A stretch of 64,000 nucleotides of DNA, from NCBI RefSeq assembly GCF_000397205.1, contig NC_021237.1, positions 5,687,501 to 5,751,500 on the forward strand, read 5' to 3'. This DNA comes from Pseudomonas protegens CHA0. Its GTDB lineage: Bacteria; Pseudomonadota; Gammaproteobacteria; Pseudomonadales; Pseudomonadaceae. Shown here piece by piece: positions 51,368 through 59,824 of this stretch. The notes under the pieces are model-generated. The model was not told the origin of the DNA. It did no database searches and worked only from the letters and a program-made list of their open reading frames with translations. Each line of letters begins with the position of its first letter. Within the stretch, counting starts at the first letter, position 1. The position numbers and the translations under genes are program-made.

Positions 51368-51593
51368 GATTTCGCCCGCCCCTTGCTATTAAATTTTTTA
51401 ACAGCCGGTATGTTAAAATTGATGTTTCGCCCCCGCAACCCCTCACTGATAATCAGCCCCAGCAGAACCCGGTAAAACCCGCGCAAAGCCTGCAAAGACA
51501 AGCTTTCCACGCACCCGACACATTTCGATCCTGCCCAAGAAAAACAAGATCCATGGCCTGCACGACAGCTCATGGGGGAATCGGAGGTAAGGC

Positions 51594-52712
51594 ATGAATG
51601 CCCTGCATGCGCTGCAAACGCTGGCGGTGTCCATCCGTTCAGTGCGCAAGGTCTACGGCGATCCACACAGCGGCCCGGTGGCCCTGAAGAACATCGACCT
51701 GGATATCCGCGACAACGAATTCTTCACCCTTCTCGGCCCCTCGGGCTGTGGCAAGACCACCCTCTTGCGGATGATCGCCGGGTTCGAGTTCCCGACCCAG
51801 GGCGAGATCCTTCTCTATGGCGAGAACATCGCCGACCGGCCGCCCTTCGAGCGCCCGGTGAACACGGTGTTCCAGCATTACGCACTGTTCCCCCACATGA
51901 CCCTGGCCGAGAACCTGGCCTTCGGCCTGGAATCGCGCCCTATGGGCCAGGTATTGAGCAAGGCGCAGATCGCCGAGCGGGTGCGCGAGATGCTGGCCCT
52001 GGTGCAGATGGAGCGCTTTGCGGCGCGCAAGCCCAACCAGCTGTCCGGCGGCCAGCAGCAACGCATCGCCCTGGCCCGAGCCCTGGCCCCCCACCCCAAG
52101 GTACTGCTGCTGGACGAGCCGCTGTCGGCCCTGGACCTCAAGCTGCGCCAGGCCATGCGCGAAGAACTCAAGGCCATCCAGGCCAAGACCGGTATCACCT
52201 TCATCTTCGTCACCCACGACCAGGAAGAAGCCCTGACCCTGTCCGACCGCATCGCCGTGCTCTCCGAAGGCGAAGTGCAACAGGTGGGTCGCCCGGAAGA
52301 AATCTACGAGCAGCCGCGCAATCGCTTCGTCGCCGACTTTATCGGTGAAACCAACTTCATCCCGGCCACGGTCAGCCGCATCGAAGCAGGCCTGGCCTGG
52401 TTCAGCGGCCCCGCCGGGCAGGCGCTGCCGGCGCAACCCTGCACCACCGCCAAGGTCGGCCAGCAGGTCACCCTGTCGGTGCGCCCCGAGCGCTTGCACC
52501 TGCGCGGTGATGCCTCGCAAGGCGCCCTGGCGTGCCGTATCGAAGCGCTGATCTACCTGGGTACCGACCTGCAATACCAGGTCAGCCTCGGCGACGGCAC
52601 GCGCCTCACCGTGCGCACGCCCAACAGCCTCGAACACCACCCGCGCCTGAGCGTAGGCAGCAGCGCCGGGCTGCTGTTCGAACGCGGCAGCGCCAGCGTC
52701 CTGCTGGATTGA
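51594..52712 (+). CDS. ABC transporter ATPase (PotA-like)
   Basis: A 372-residue nucleotide-binding protein. Walker A is GPSGCGKTTLLRM (about 50), the signature LSGGQQQRIALARAL (about 148), Walker B VLLLDEPLSALD and the switch His in FVTHDQEEALTLSDR. A TOBE-type C-terminal domain follows from about 280, as in PotA/FbpC. It starts the operon and energises the two permeases downstream. Confidence 0.93.
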   Translation: MNALHALQTLAVSIRSVRKVYGDPHSGPVALKNIDLDIRDNEFFTLLGPSGCGKTTLLRMIAGFEFPTQGEILLYGENIADRPPFERPVNTVFQHYALFPHMTLAENLAFGLESRPMGQVLSKAQIAERVREMLALVQMERFAARKPNQLSGGQQQRIALARALAPHPKVLLLDEPLSALDLKLRQAMREELKAIQAKTGITFIFVTHDQEEALTLSDRIAVLSEGEVQQVGRPEEIYEQPRNRFVADFIGETNFIPATVSRIEAGLAWFSGPAGQALPAQPCTTAKVGQQVTLSVRPERLHLRGDASQGALACRIEALIYLGTDLQYQVSLGDGTRLTVRTPNSLEHHPRLSVGSSAGLLFERGSASVLLD

Positions 52713-52727
52713 CCACGAGGATTCGCC

Positions 52728-53648
52728 ATGCACGCCTCATCGATTTCCCATCATCTGGAACGGCGCAAAGCCTTGCGCAGCTTTCTCGGGGTCAGCCCGG
52801 CCCTGGTCGCCATCGGCCTGTTCCTGATCGTGCCGATCCTTATCGTCATCGGCTATTCGTTGATGGAAGCCAACCCCTACGGCGGGGTGAACAAGGTCTT
52901 CAGCAGCGACGCCTACACCTCCCTGCTGTTCGAACGGCAACTGGACGACAGCCTGGCCTTCGCCGACTCCTACCTGCTGATCGCCCTGCGCTCGATCGGC
53001 ATCGCCGGGCTGACCACGGTGATCACCCTGCTGATCGGTTTTCCGGTAGCGGTGTGGCTGGCGATGCAGCCAGTGCAGCGCCGCGGCCTGCTGATCTTCC
53101 TGATCACCGTGCCGTTCTGGGCCAACCTGCTGATCCGCACCTACGCCTGGATCCTGCTGCTGCGCAACACCGGGGTGATCAACAACAGCCTGATGGGGCT
53201 GGGGGTCATCCACGAGCCGTTGCAGTTGCTGTACACCGACGGTGCGGTGCTGCTGGGGCTGGTCTACACCTACGCGCCCTTCGTGGTGCTGCCGATCTAC
53301 GCCACCCTGGAAAAGATGGACACCCGCCTGCTGGAAGCGGCCCAGGACCTCTACGCCGGGCGCATTCGGACCCTGCGCAAGGTGGTGCTGCCCATTGCCA
53401 AGCCGGGAATTTTCGCCGGGGCGATCCTGACTTTCGTGCCCTGCCTGGGAGCGATGATCGCCCCGGAACTGCTGGGGGGCGGCACCCGGATGATGCTTGG
53501 CAACCTGATCTTCCGGCAGTTCAGCGATGCCCGTAACTGGCCCTTCGGCGCCGCCCTGTCGCTGGTGCTGATGGCCGCGGTGATGCTGGTACTGACCGTC
53601 TACGCCCTGCGCGCCCAGCGCCAGAAAACCCTTCAGGAGGGTGCATGA
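52728..53648 (+). CDS. ABC transporter permease (PotB-like)
   Basis: A 306-residue inner-membrane permease with six helices. The cytoplasmic EAA loop reads LLEAAQDLYAGRIRTLRKVVLP (about 201-222), which docks onto the ATPase. It follows the ATPase gene by 15 bp and overlaps the next permease (ATGA). Polyamine/putrescine-type family membership is clear; the substrate is not. Confidence 0.92.
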   Translation: MHASSISHHLERRKALRSFLGVSPALVAIGLFLIVPILIVIGYSLMEANPYGGVNKVFSSDAYTSLLFERQLDDSLAFADSYLLIALRSIGIAGLTTVITLLIGFPVAVWLAMQPVQRRGLLIFLITVPFWANLLIRTYAWILLLRNTGVINNSLMGLGVIHEPLQLLYTDGAVLLGLVYTYAPFVVLPIYATLEKMDTRLLEAAQDLYAGRIRTLRKVVLPIAKPGIFAGAILTFVPCLGAMIAPELLGGGTRMMLGNLIFRQFSDARNWPFGAALSLVLMAAVMLVLTVYALRAQRQKTLQEGA

Positions 53649-54454
53649 TGATCCGCCTGTTCAAGCGCAACGGCCTCGGTGTCCAGGACTTTCCCGGCTT
53701 CGGCGGTTTCAGCTTCCTGTTCTACCTGTACCTCTACGCGCCGATCCTGGTGCTGGTGGTGTTCTCCTTCAACGCCAACCAGTCGGCCACGGTGTGGAGC
53801 GGCTTCAGCCTCGACTGGTACCGCGCGGCGTTCGCCAACCAGGCCCTGCGCCAGGCGGCAGGCAACAGCCTGCTGATCGCCGTGTGCGCCAGCATGGCGG
53901 CCACCGCCATCGCCACCCTGGCGGCCCTGGGCACCTCACGCGGGGCGAAGTTCAAGGGCCTGCAACTGTCCATGGGCGCCATCATGCTGCCCCTGGTGCT
54001 ACCGGAAATCGTCGTCGGCGTGGCCACCCTGGCGCTGTTCTCTACCCTGGGGCTGTCCCTGGGCTACGGCAACCTGATCATCGCCCACACGGTGTTCTGC
54101 ATCCCCTTCGCCTATTTGCCGATCCGCGCCCGCCTCAACGACATGGACCTGTCCCTGGAACACGCCGCGGCAGACCTGTACGCCGGCCCCTGGCGCACCT
54201 TCCGCAAGGTGACCCTGCCGCTGCTGATGCCGGGGATCGTCTCCGGGCTGATGCTGGCCTTCATCGTCTCCCTGGATAACTTCGTGATCTCGATGATGGT
54301 GTCCCAGGCCGGCACCACCACCCTGCCGATCTTCATCTTCGGCCTGTTGCGCATGGGCGTGACACCCGACGTCAACGCCGTGTCGACGCTGATCCTCGGC
54401 GTCTCGGTGCTGTTCGTCAGCCTCTCTTATCTGCTGAGCAAGAAACACGCTTGA
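53645..54454 (+). CDS. ABC transporter permease (PotC-like)
   Basis: A 269-residue permease starting MMIRLFKRNG, with helices from about residue 24 and the EAA loop LEHAAADLYAGPWRTFRKVTLP (about 171). It pairs with the preceding permease to form the membrane channel. Either of two adjacent ATGs (53645, 53648) may be used. Confidence 0.92.
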   Translation: MMIRLFKRNGLGVQDFPGFGGFSFLFYLYLYAPILVLVVFSFNANQSATVWSGFSLDWYRAAFANQALRQAAGNSLLIAVCASMAATAIATLAALGTSRGAKFKGLQLSMGAIMLPLVLPEIVVGVATLALFSTLGLSLGYGNLIIAHTVFCIPFAYLPIRARLNDMDLSLEHAAADLYAGPWRTFRKVTLPLLMPGIVSGLMLAFIVSLDNFVISMMVSQAGTTTLPIFIFGLLRMGVTPDVNAVSTLILGVSVLFVSLSYLLSKKHA

Positions 54455-54481
54455 ACCTTCCACTGACCTTGGGGAAATGAC

Positions 54482-55516
54482 ATGAGCAAGTTGATCGCAA
54501 GCCTGGGTACCTCGTTGTTGCTGAGCCTGCCACTGGCGGTGCAGGCCGCCGAGAAACTCAACGTCGTGAGCTGGAGCGGCTACTTTTCGCCGGAAATTCT
54601 CGCCAAGTTCCAGACGCAGACCGGTATCGAGGTCACGGTGGATTCCTACGATTCCAACGAAACCCTGCTGGCCAAGCTGAAACAGGGCGGCACCGGTTAT
54701 GACGTGGCGATCCCCTCCCACCAGTTCATCCCGATCCTGATCAAGGAGCAGTTGCTGGAGCGCTTCGACCCGGCCAAGCAGCCCTATTACGCCAGCGTGG
54801 TCGACAACCTGAAGAACCCGACCTGGGACCCGGAAGGCGCCTACTCGGTGCCCTTCATCTGGGGCACCACCAGCGTGGTGCTCAACGGCGAGCGCTACAA
54901 AGGCCCGAGCGACAGTTACAAGGTGCTCTACGAGCCGCCAGCGGAGCTGCAGGGGCGGATCAACATGTTCGACTCGGTGAGCGAAGTGATCGATATGGCA
55001 AGCCTGTACCTGAACATTCCGCTGTGCAGCGAAGACCCCAAGCAGATGCAGCAGATCCTTGGCCTGCTCAAGGCGCAGAAGCCCTTCGTCAAGACCTACA
55101 GCTCCAAGGCCGGGGCGATCCGCGAGAACCTGGCGGCCGGGGAAATCGACATGTCGATGTTCTGGGGCGGATCGTCCATGCGTGCCCGGGAGATGAAGCC
55201 CGGCCTGAAGTACCTCTATCCGAAAGAAGGCGTGCTGGCCTGGGTGGACAACATGGTCATCCCCAAGGGCAGCAAGAACCCGGCAAACGCCAAGGCCTTC
55301 ATCGCCTTCCTCAGCCAGCCTGAGAACGCCGCCATGACCCAGAACTTCCTCAAGCACCAGAGCCCGATCAAGGGCGTCGAACCCTTCCTCGACGCCGGCC
55401 TGAAGGACGCCCCCGAGCTGCACATTCCCGAGGGTACCAAGGTGGTCTTCAGCCAGACCTGCGGCGAAGGCGCAATCCGCCTTGCCGACCGCCTGTGGAC
55501 CAACCTGATGCGCTGA
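54482..55516 (+). CDS. Periplasmic solute-binding protein (PotD/PotF-like)
   Basis: A 344-residue exported binding protein. Signal peptide MSKLIASLGTSLLLSLPLAV, cleaved near VQA. The mature start EKLNVVSWSGYFSPEILAKF and the segment YDVAIPSHQFIPILI are characteristic of spermidine/putrescine-binding proteins. FWGTTSVVLNGERY matches their hinge region. It completes the ABC importer; a terminator follows before the amidase gene. Confidence 0.92.
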   Translation: MSKLIASLGTSLLLSLPLAVQAAEKLNVVSWSGYFSPEILAKFQTQTGIEVTVDSYDSNETLLAKLKQGGTGYDVAIPSHQFIPILIKEQLLERFDPAKQPYYASVVDNLKNPTWDPEGAYSVPFIWGTTSVVLNGERYKGPSDSYKVLYEPPAELQGRINMFDSVSEVIDMASLYLNIPLCSEDPKQMQQILGLLKAQKPFVKTYSSKAGAIRENLAAGEIDMSMFWGGSSMRAREMKPGLKYLYPKEGVLAWVDNMVIPKGSKNPANAKAFIAFLSQPENAAMTQNFLKHQSPIKGVEPFLDAGLKDAPELHIPEGTKVVFSQTCGEGAIRLADRLWTNLMR

Positions 55517-55531
55517 GCAGTGTTGACTTGC

Positions 55532-55560
55532 CGCCCCGGTCTGGATGCCGGGGCGTTTCT
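55532..55560 (+). terminator. Terminator between the binding protein and amidase genes
   Basis: CGCCCCGG (55532-55539) pairs perfectly with CCGGGGCG (55548-55555), followed by TTTCT. It probably attenuates rather than fully separates expression of the amidase from the transporter genes. Confidence 0.75.
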
Positions 55561-55586
55561 AAAGCCGTTTGAAAGGCCCTCCTGCC

Positions 55587-57050
55587 ATGATCGCCAAGCC
55601 CCCCAGCGAACTGGTCCTGCTTCAGGCCCATGAACTCGCCGAGCGTATCCGCCTGCGTCAGGTTTCCTGCCGGGAAGTGATGCAGACCTACCTTGCCCAC
55701 ATCGAGCACTACAACCCCCTGGTCAATGCCCTGGTCAGCCTGCAACCGGCCGAAGCCCTGCTGGCCGAGGCCGACCGGCGCGACGCCGAACTGGCCCGTG
55801 GCGAATATCGCGGCTGGATGCACGGCCTGCCCCACGCGATCAAGGACCTGTCCCTGACCCACGGCATCCGCACCACCCTGGGTTCGCCGCTGTACCGGGA
55901 TTTCATCCCCGAGCGCGACGGCATCATGGTGGAACGGATCAAGGCCGCCGGGGCGATCCTGATCGGCAAGAGCAACACCCCGGAATTCGGCCTCGGCTCC
56001 CAGACCTACAACCCACTGTTCGGCGCCACCGGCTGCGCCTATGACCCGAGCAAGACCGCCGGCGGCAGCAGTGGCGGCGCCGCCGCAGCCCTGGCCCTGC
56101 ACCTGGTACCGGTGGCCGACGGTAGCGACATGATGGGTTCGCTGCGCAACCCGGCGGCCTTCAACAACATCTTCGGTTTTCGCCCGTCCCAGGGCCGGGT
56201 GCCGTTCGACGACAGCAGCGACCTGTTCATCGACCAGCTCGGCTACGAAGGCCCCATGGCCCGCAGCGTGCGCGACGCAGCCCTGCTGCTGTCGGTGCAG
56301 GCCGGGGGCGATGCGCGGGCGCCGCTGTCCATCGCCGAATCCGGCCAGGGCTTCGCCGCCCCGCTGGAACGTGACTTCAAGGGCACGCGCCTGGGTTGGC
56401 TGGGGGACTTCAACGGTTACCTGCCAATGGAAAAGGGCCTGCTGGAGCTCTGCGAAAAGGCCTTGGGCGATTTCCGCAGCCTGGGTTGCAGCGTAGAACC
56501 GGCCAGCCCCGACTTCGCCCCCGAGCGTCTGTGGAGCAGCTGGCGCACCCTGCGCCACTGGATGGTCGCTGGGTCCCTGGGCAGCACCTATGCCGATCCA
56601 CAGAAACGCACACAGCTCAAGGACGAGGCCATCTGGGAAGTGGAGAACGGCCTCAAGCTCTCCGCCAGTCAGGTATTCGAAGCCTCAGTGATTCGTAGCG
56701 ACTGGTACCGCGCCATCTCCCGGCTGTTCGAACGCTTCGATTACCTGCTGCTGCCCAGCGCCCAGGTCTTCCCCTTCGACAAGAACATACCCTGGCCGCG
56801 CAACATCGAAGGCGTGGCCATGGACACCTACCACCGCTGGATGGAGGTGGTGATTCCCGGCACCTTGTCCGGCTGCCCGGTGGCCAGCGTCCAGGCCGGA
56901 TTCAATGCCAACGGCCTGCCCATGGGCTTGCAGATCATCGGCAAGCACCAGGCCGACTTCGCCGTCCTGCAATTGGCCCACGCCTACGAACAGGCCAGCC
57001 GCTGGTTCCAGCGCTGCCCATCGCCACTGATTTTCGGGGGAAAGGGATAA
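55587..57050 (+). CDS. Amidase signature family protein
   Basis: A 487-residue amidase. The Ser-cisSer-Lys triad is visible: Lys in HAIKDLSLTHG (about 84), the glycine-serine block TAGGSSGGAAAALALHL (about 159) and the nucleophile region DGSDMMGSLRNPAAF (about 181). The substrate is unknown; its position after a PotABCD-like importer suggests it hydrolyses an imported amide. ATG 55587 is chosen over an upstream TTG start. It ends 77 bp before tRNA-Met. Confidence 0.9.
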   Translation: MIAKPPSELVLLQAHELAERIRLRQVSCREVMQTYLAHIEHYNPLVNALVSLQPAEALLAEADRRDAELARGEYRGWMHGLPHAIKDLSLTHGIRTTLGSPLYRDFIPERDGIMVERIKAAGAILIGKSNTPEFGLGSQTYNPLFGATGCAYDPSKTAGGSSGGAAAALALHLVPVADGSDMMGSLRNPAAFNNIFGFRPSQGRVPFDDSSDLFIDQLGYEGPMARSVRDAALLLSVQAGGDARAPLSIAESGQGFAAPLERDFKGTRLGWLGDFNGYLPMEKGLLELCEKALGDFRSLGCSVEPASPDFAPERLWSSWRTLRHWMVAGSLGSTYADPQKRTQLKDEAIWEVENGLKLSASQVFEASVIRSDWYRAISRLFERFDYLLLPSAQVFPFDKNIPWPRNIEGVAMDTYHRWMEVVIPGTLSGCPVASVQAGFNANGLPMGLQIIGKHQADFAVLQLAHAYEQASRWFQRCPSPLIFGGKG

Positions 57051-57087
57051 ACGGTTGATAGCGTAGATAATTTTTTTATAAAAACGC

Positions 57088-57116
57088 TTGACGCATTGTC
57101 GTTCCGAGCGAATAAT
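57088..57116 (+). promoter_or_regulatory. Promoter of tRNA-Met
   Basis: TTGACG (57088-57093, five of six), 17 bases, AATAAT (57111-57116, five of six of TATAAT), ending 12 bases before the tRNA. A strong sigma-70 promoter typical of stable RNA genes. Confidence 0.8.
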
Positions 57117-57127
57117 GCGCGCCACTT

Positions 57128-57204
57128 GGCTACATAGCTCAGTTGGTTAGAGCATAGCATTCATAATGCTGGGGTCCGGGGTTCAAGTCCCTGTGTAGCC
57201 ACCA
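57128..57204 (+). tRNA. tRNA-Met (CAT), integration site
   Basis: A 77-nt elongator-type tRNA with acceptor GGCTACA pairing with TGTAGCC, anticodon loop TTCATAA with CAT at 57162-57164, T arm GGGTTCAAGTCCC and encoded CCA. An integrase gene follows directly, so the 3' end (about 57178-57204) is the likely left attachment core. The gene itself is intact. Confidence 0.96.
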
Positions 57205-57250
57205 AGTACAGATCCATAGATGTCTATAGCAGTCTATGAATCACCTCAAG

Positions 57251-57275
57251 AAGCCCGCCTAGTGCGGGCTTTCTT
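57251..57275 (+). terminator. Terminator after tRNA-Met
   Basis: AAGCCCGC (57251-57258) pairs with GCGGGCTT (57264-57271), followed by TCTTG. It ends the tRNA transcript just inside the element. Confidence 0.8.
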
Positions 57276-57319
57276 GTTTCTGGCTGTCCACCTCTATCTA
57301 CCCCTATCCTTCCCCTCCG

Positions 57320-57367
57320 TGTATGCCCACATGTATGCTTCATAGATAATTGAACTGAAGGCATACA
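57320..57367 (+). promoter_or_regulatory. TGTATGC repeats before the integrase gene
   Basis: Two direct copies of TGTATGC (57320-57326, 57332-57338) and one inverted copy GCATACA (57361-57367) flank the integrase start region. They could be arm-type integrase sites or an autoregulatory operator. A further pair, CATAGA and TCTATG, lies at about 57214-57238. Confidence 0.5.
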
Positions 57368-57370
57368 AGG

Positions 57371-58612
57371 ATGAAACGCACAGATATCAAGCGACGCCCT
57401 CTCGCTGACACGACACTTTCCAGCCTGGAGCCTGAGGCCGGGGCATACCGCGAACTAGACAGCCCAGGGCTGTATTTCAGGGTCAAGCCAAACGGCCAAA
57501 AGTCCTGGGAGTTACGCTACAAGAAGCCGGACGGTAAATGGTCATGGCTTGGTCTTGGCGGCTACCCGGAAGTGGGTGGCGCTTTCGCTCGACAGAAAGC
57601 GGCTGATCTACGCTCCGACGCATCGGAAGGTAAGAACCCGATCACCTCCAAGAAAGCTCGCCAAGCCGCCGAGATCGATGCGGCCAACGACACCTTTGAA
57701 GCATTGGCAAGGGAGTGGCACACGTCTCGTCTTAGCGGATGGGATGCCGGTACGGCCAAAAGGATACTTGGCGCACTCGAACGCCATGTATTCCCCTCGC
57801 TCGGCAAACGACCCTACACCTCAATCATGTCGATGGAGTGGATGGAGCTATTGAGAGGGCTTGAGCGTCAGGGGATTCTGGAACAGATGAGCCGTGTGAG
57901 GGCTTACTGCAAAGATATCTATGACCTGGCTCGAGTGACCGGTAGAGCAGTCAACAATCCGTTGGAGGGTGTGCATAAATTTCTGTCCTCTGGAAAGGCA
58001 GAGAACTACGCCCACGTCTCCCCTGATGAGCTTCCAGGGTTACTCCGAGCGATACGCTCCTACCCCCACGCCAAAGATGTTCAGCTTGGCCTGCGGCTGT
58101 TGACCCTGATAGCTGTACGTCCCAGCGAACTCCGAGAGGCACATTGGGTAGAGTTCGACTTCGACAAAAAGCTATGGACCATTCCTGTCGAGCGCAAGGG
58201 ACGGAAGAAAGGTCGTGAGCATCTGGTGCCACTATGCACCCAAGCGGTCGAAGCACTATCGGAGCTACGGCAATTCACCGGCGCTTACCCACTCCTATTT
58301 CCAGGTAGAAGCGACCACACCAAACCCCGCAGCGATACCGTTTTCCTCATGGCACTCAGACGCCTAGGTTACGAAGGTCGCCAGACTGGGCATGGCTTCC
58401 GCCACATCGCCAGTACAATTCTTAACGAGCATGGCTATCCTGCTGACCATATCGAGGCCCAACTCAGCCACAAGGCACAAGGTGTAAGGGGGATTTACAA
58501 CAAGGCTCAGTACCTCGAGCAACGCACACAGATGATGCAGTGGTATGCAGATCACCTTGACGCATTAGAGACCGACAATGTTGTGCGGGGCCAATTTGGA
58601 AAGGCGATATGA
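57371..58612 (+). CDS. Tyrosine-type site-specific integrase (P4 family)
   Basis: A 413-residue integrase. The N-terminal arm-binding domain (DUF4102 type) begins with KRRPLADTTLSSLEPEAGAY and contains SPGLYFRVKPNGQKSWELRY. The catalytic domain shows Arg in LIAVRPSELREAHW (about 249), His-x-x-Arg in TGHGFRHIAST (about 339), His in LSHKAQG and the nucleophilic Tyr in GIYNKAQYLEQR. It drives recombination at the adjacent tRNA-Met. GAAGG lies nine bases before the ATG. Confidence 0.95.
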   Translation: MKRTDIKRRPLADTTLSSLEPEAGAYRELDSPGLYFRVKPNGQKSWELRYKKPDGKWSWLGLGGYPEVGGAFARQKAADLRSDASEGKNPITSKKARQAAEIDAANDTFEALAREWHTSRLSGWDAGTAKRILGALERHVFPSLGKRPYTSIMSMEWMELLRGLERQGILEQMSRVRAYCKDIYDLARVTGRAVNNPLEGVHKFLSSGKAENYAHVSPDELPGLLRAIRSYPHAKDVQLGLRLLTLIAVRPSELREAHWVEFDFDKKLWTIPVERKGRKKGREHLVPLCTQAVEALSELRQFTGAYPLLFPGRSDHTKPRSDTVFLMALRRLGYEGRQTGHGFRHIASTILNEHGYPADHIEAQLSHKAQGVRGIYNKAQYLEQRTQMMQWYADHLDALETDNVVRGQFGKAI

Positions 58613-58642
58613 GAGCACATACCCTGCCCCCCTCAAAACGAG

Positions 58643-58764
58643 GTGTAACTGGTGTTACTCGTGTAACAGCTCTCGCCAAACGCCCGGTTTCATTGGCCTT
58701 CACCACCGTTACACAATTGAGCGGCCCGGCGTATCTCCGATGTAACGCGGCCCCGGCGTGTAAC
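58643..58764. repeat. GTGTAAC iteron-like cluster
   Basis: GTGTAAC (58643), GTGTTAC (58652) and GTGTAAC (58661) recur exactly every 9 bp. Inverted GTTACAC lies at 58708 and 58868; direct ATGTAAC and GTGTAAC lie at 58740 and 58758. Another GTGTAAC is at 59729. The 282-bp gap after the integrase has no supported gene. A replication origin or regulator-binding array is plausible. Confidence 0.6.
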
Positions 58765-58894
58765 GCCAAAGTCAACGCCCGGGCGCTGTGGACAGATGGT
58801 CTGCAACCGAGCCTACCAAGCGACTTTCGCTGGCTCCGACTTTCAAGCGCAGGGCGTGGGACTCTTCGTTACACGGCGCCTGAGACACTCGGTA

Positions 58895-59734
58895 ATGGTT
58901 GATCACCACCTCACATTGTATTCGGTGTTAAGCCGCGGCCTGCTCAAATATCACTCAGCGCAACCGCTCTATGATCTCTGCCGTGGACAGGTCGCTGACG
59001 CCTGCCACCTGATCGACCAGTGTTGGCTGCGCATTCATTGCGACGATATCAATAAAGATCTCGCCAGCATGTGCATCCATACGTCGATCCATGAGGAGAC
59101 CATTTTTCAATATGCCTCAACCGATACTAGGGGACGCCTCGCGTATTGGGTCCGTCAGTACAGCAAATGTGAATCCGCTTCGGAGCGCGACGCGCATACC
59201 GCGTACATCATGGCTTGTGCCGTAAAAGCGCTGGAGACATTAGCTAACTGGATGCAAAAAGCCGATCAAGAGGCTTGGTCACATACCACTGCCTCCCCTA
59301 CCGACTGGCCTTGGGACCTCTACTGCCAGTTCGTAGAGATGCAGGCCGATCCGAACAAGCGTATTGAGGCGCTTGATCAGTACGCACTCTATCTGGAACC
59401 GATCACGTCCCTACCCTGCCTGATTGACGATGAACTGATACCCATTGCCGACCGAGCGATTAAGAATGCGATCCGCAAAAAAGGCGGAATAATCAGCAGC
59501 ATTGAGCGTAGTGAGGAAACTCACGCTCGAGATGCCGCGATAGTTAAACAGGCGCGTCACTACCTATCGGCAGGGATGTCAGAACGTAACGTCGCAACAG
59601 CGGTGCATGCCTGGCTAACGCGTGCAGTCGCCAAACCACACAAGCAACGCCCTGAGTGGGTCACTCTCGAAACCGAAAAGGCGCTGACTCGCAAAAGCAT
59701 TGAGGCCATTCTCAAACGAAATTTCGTGGTGTAA
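58895..59734 (+). CDS. Hypothetical protein of the element
   Basis: A 279-residue protein of unknown function, MVDHHLTLYSVLSRGLLKYH onward. It looks helical and soluble, with a central Trp-rich stretch (WLRIHCDDIN, YWVRQY, LANWMQK) and a basic C-terminal tail (TRKSIEAILKRNFVV). I see no catalytic motif. An upstream ATG at 58796 would put a GTTACAC repeat inside the gene, so 58895 is preferred, though its ribosome site is weak. Codon use is less GC-biased than in the core. Confidence 0.6.
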   Translation: MVDHHLTLYSVLSRGLLKYHSAQPLYDLCRGQVADACHLIDQCWLRIHCDDINKDLASMCIHTSIHEETIFQYASTDTRGRLAYWVRQYSKCESASERDAHTAYIMACAVKALETLANWMQKADQEAWSHTTASPTDWPWDLYCQFVEMQADPNKRIEALDQYALYLEPITSLPCLIDDELIPIADRAIKNAIRKKGGIISSIERSEETHARDAAIVKQARHYLSAGMSERNVATAVHAWLTRAVAKPHKQRPEWVTLETEKALTRKSIEAILKRNFVV

Positions 59735-59784
59735 CTGAAATTTCAATTGGAAGTGAACTGCTCACCGCCGATTAATCTCTAGAC

Positions 59785-59821
59785 CATTGCTCTCGCCAGT
59801 CCAAACCTATCGAGAGCAATG
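59785..59821 (+). promoter_or_regulatory. Perfect inverted repeat at the alpA translation start
   Basis: CATTGCTCTCG (59785-59795) is the exact inverse of CGAGAGCAATG (59811-59821), with 15 bases between. The right arm contains the GAGAG ribosome-binding site of alpA. It may be an operator or an RNA hairpin that hides the start. Confidence 0.7.
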
Positions 59822-59824
59822 CCT

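Noticed and set aside
58464-58775. Leftward frame over the integrase end
   Set aside because: It is a reverse-strand shadow of the integrase and the repeat array.
58609-58902. Open frame coupled to the integrase stop (97 residues, GVTGVTRVT start)
   Set aside because: It covers the GTGTAAC array; the Val-Thr repeats come from the 9-bp DNA repeat, and there is no ribosome site or family resemblance.
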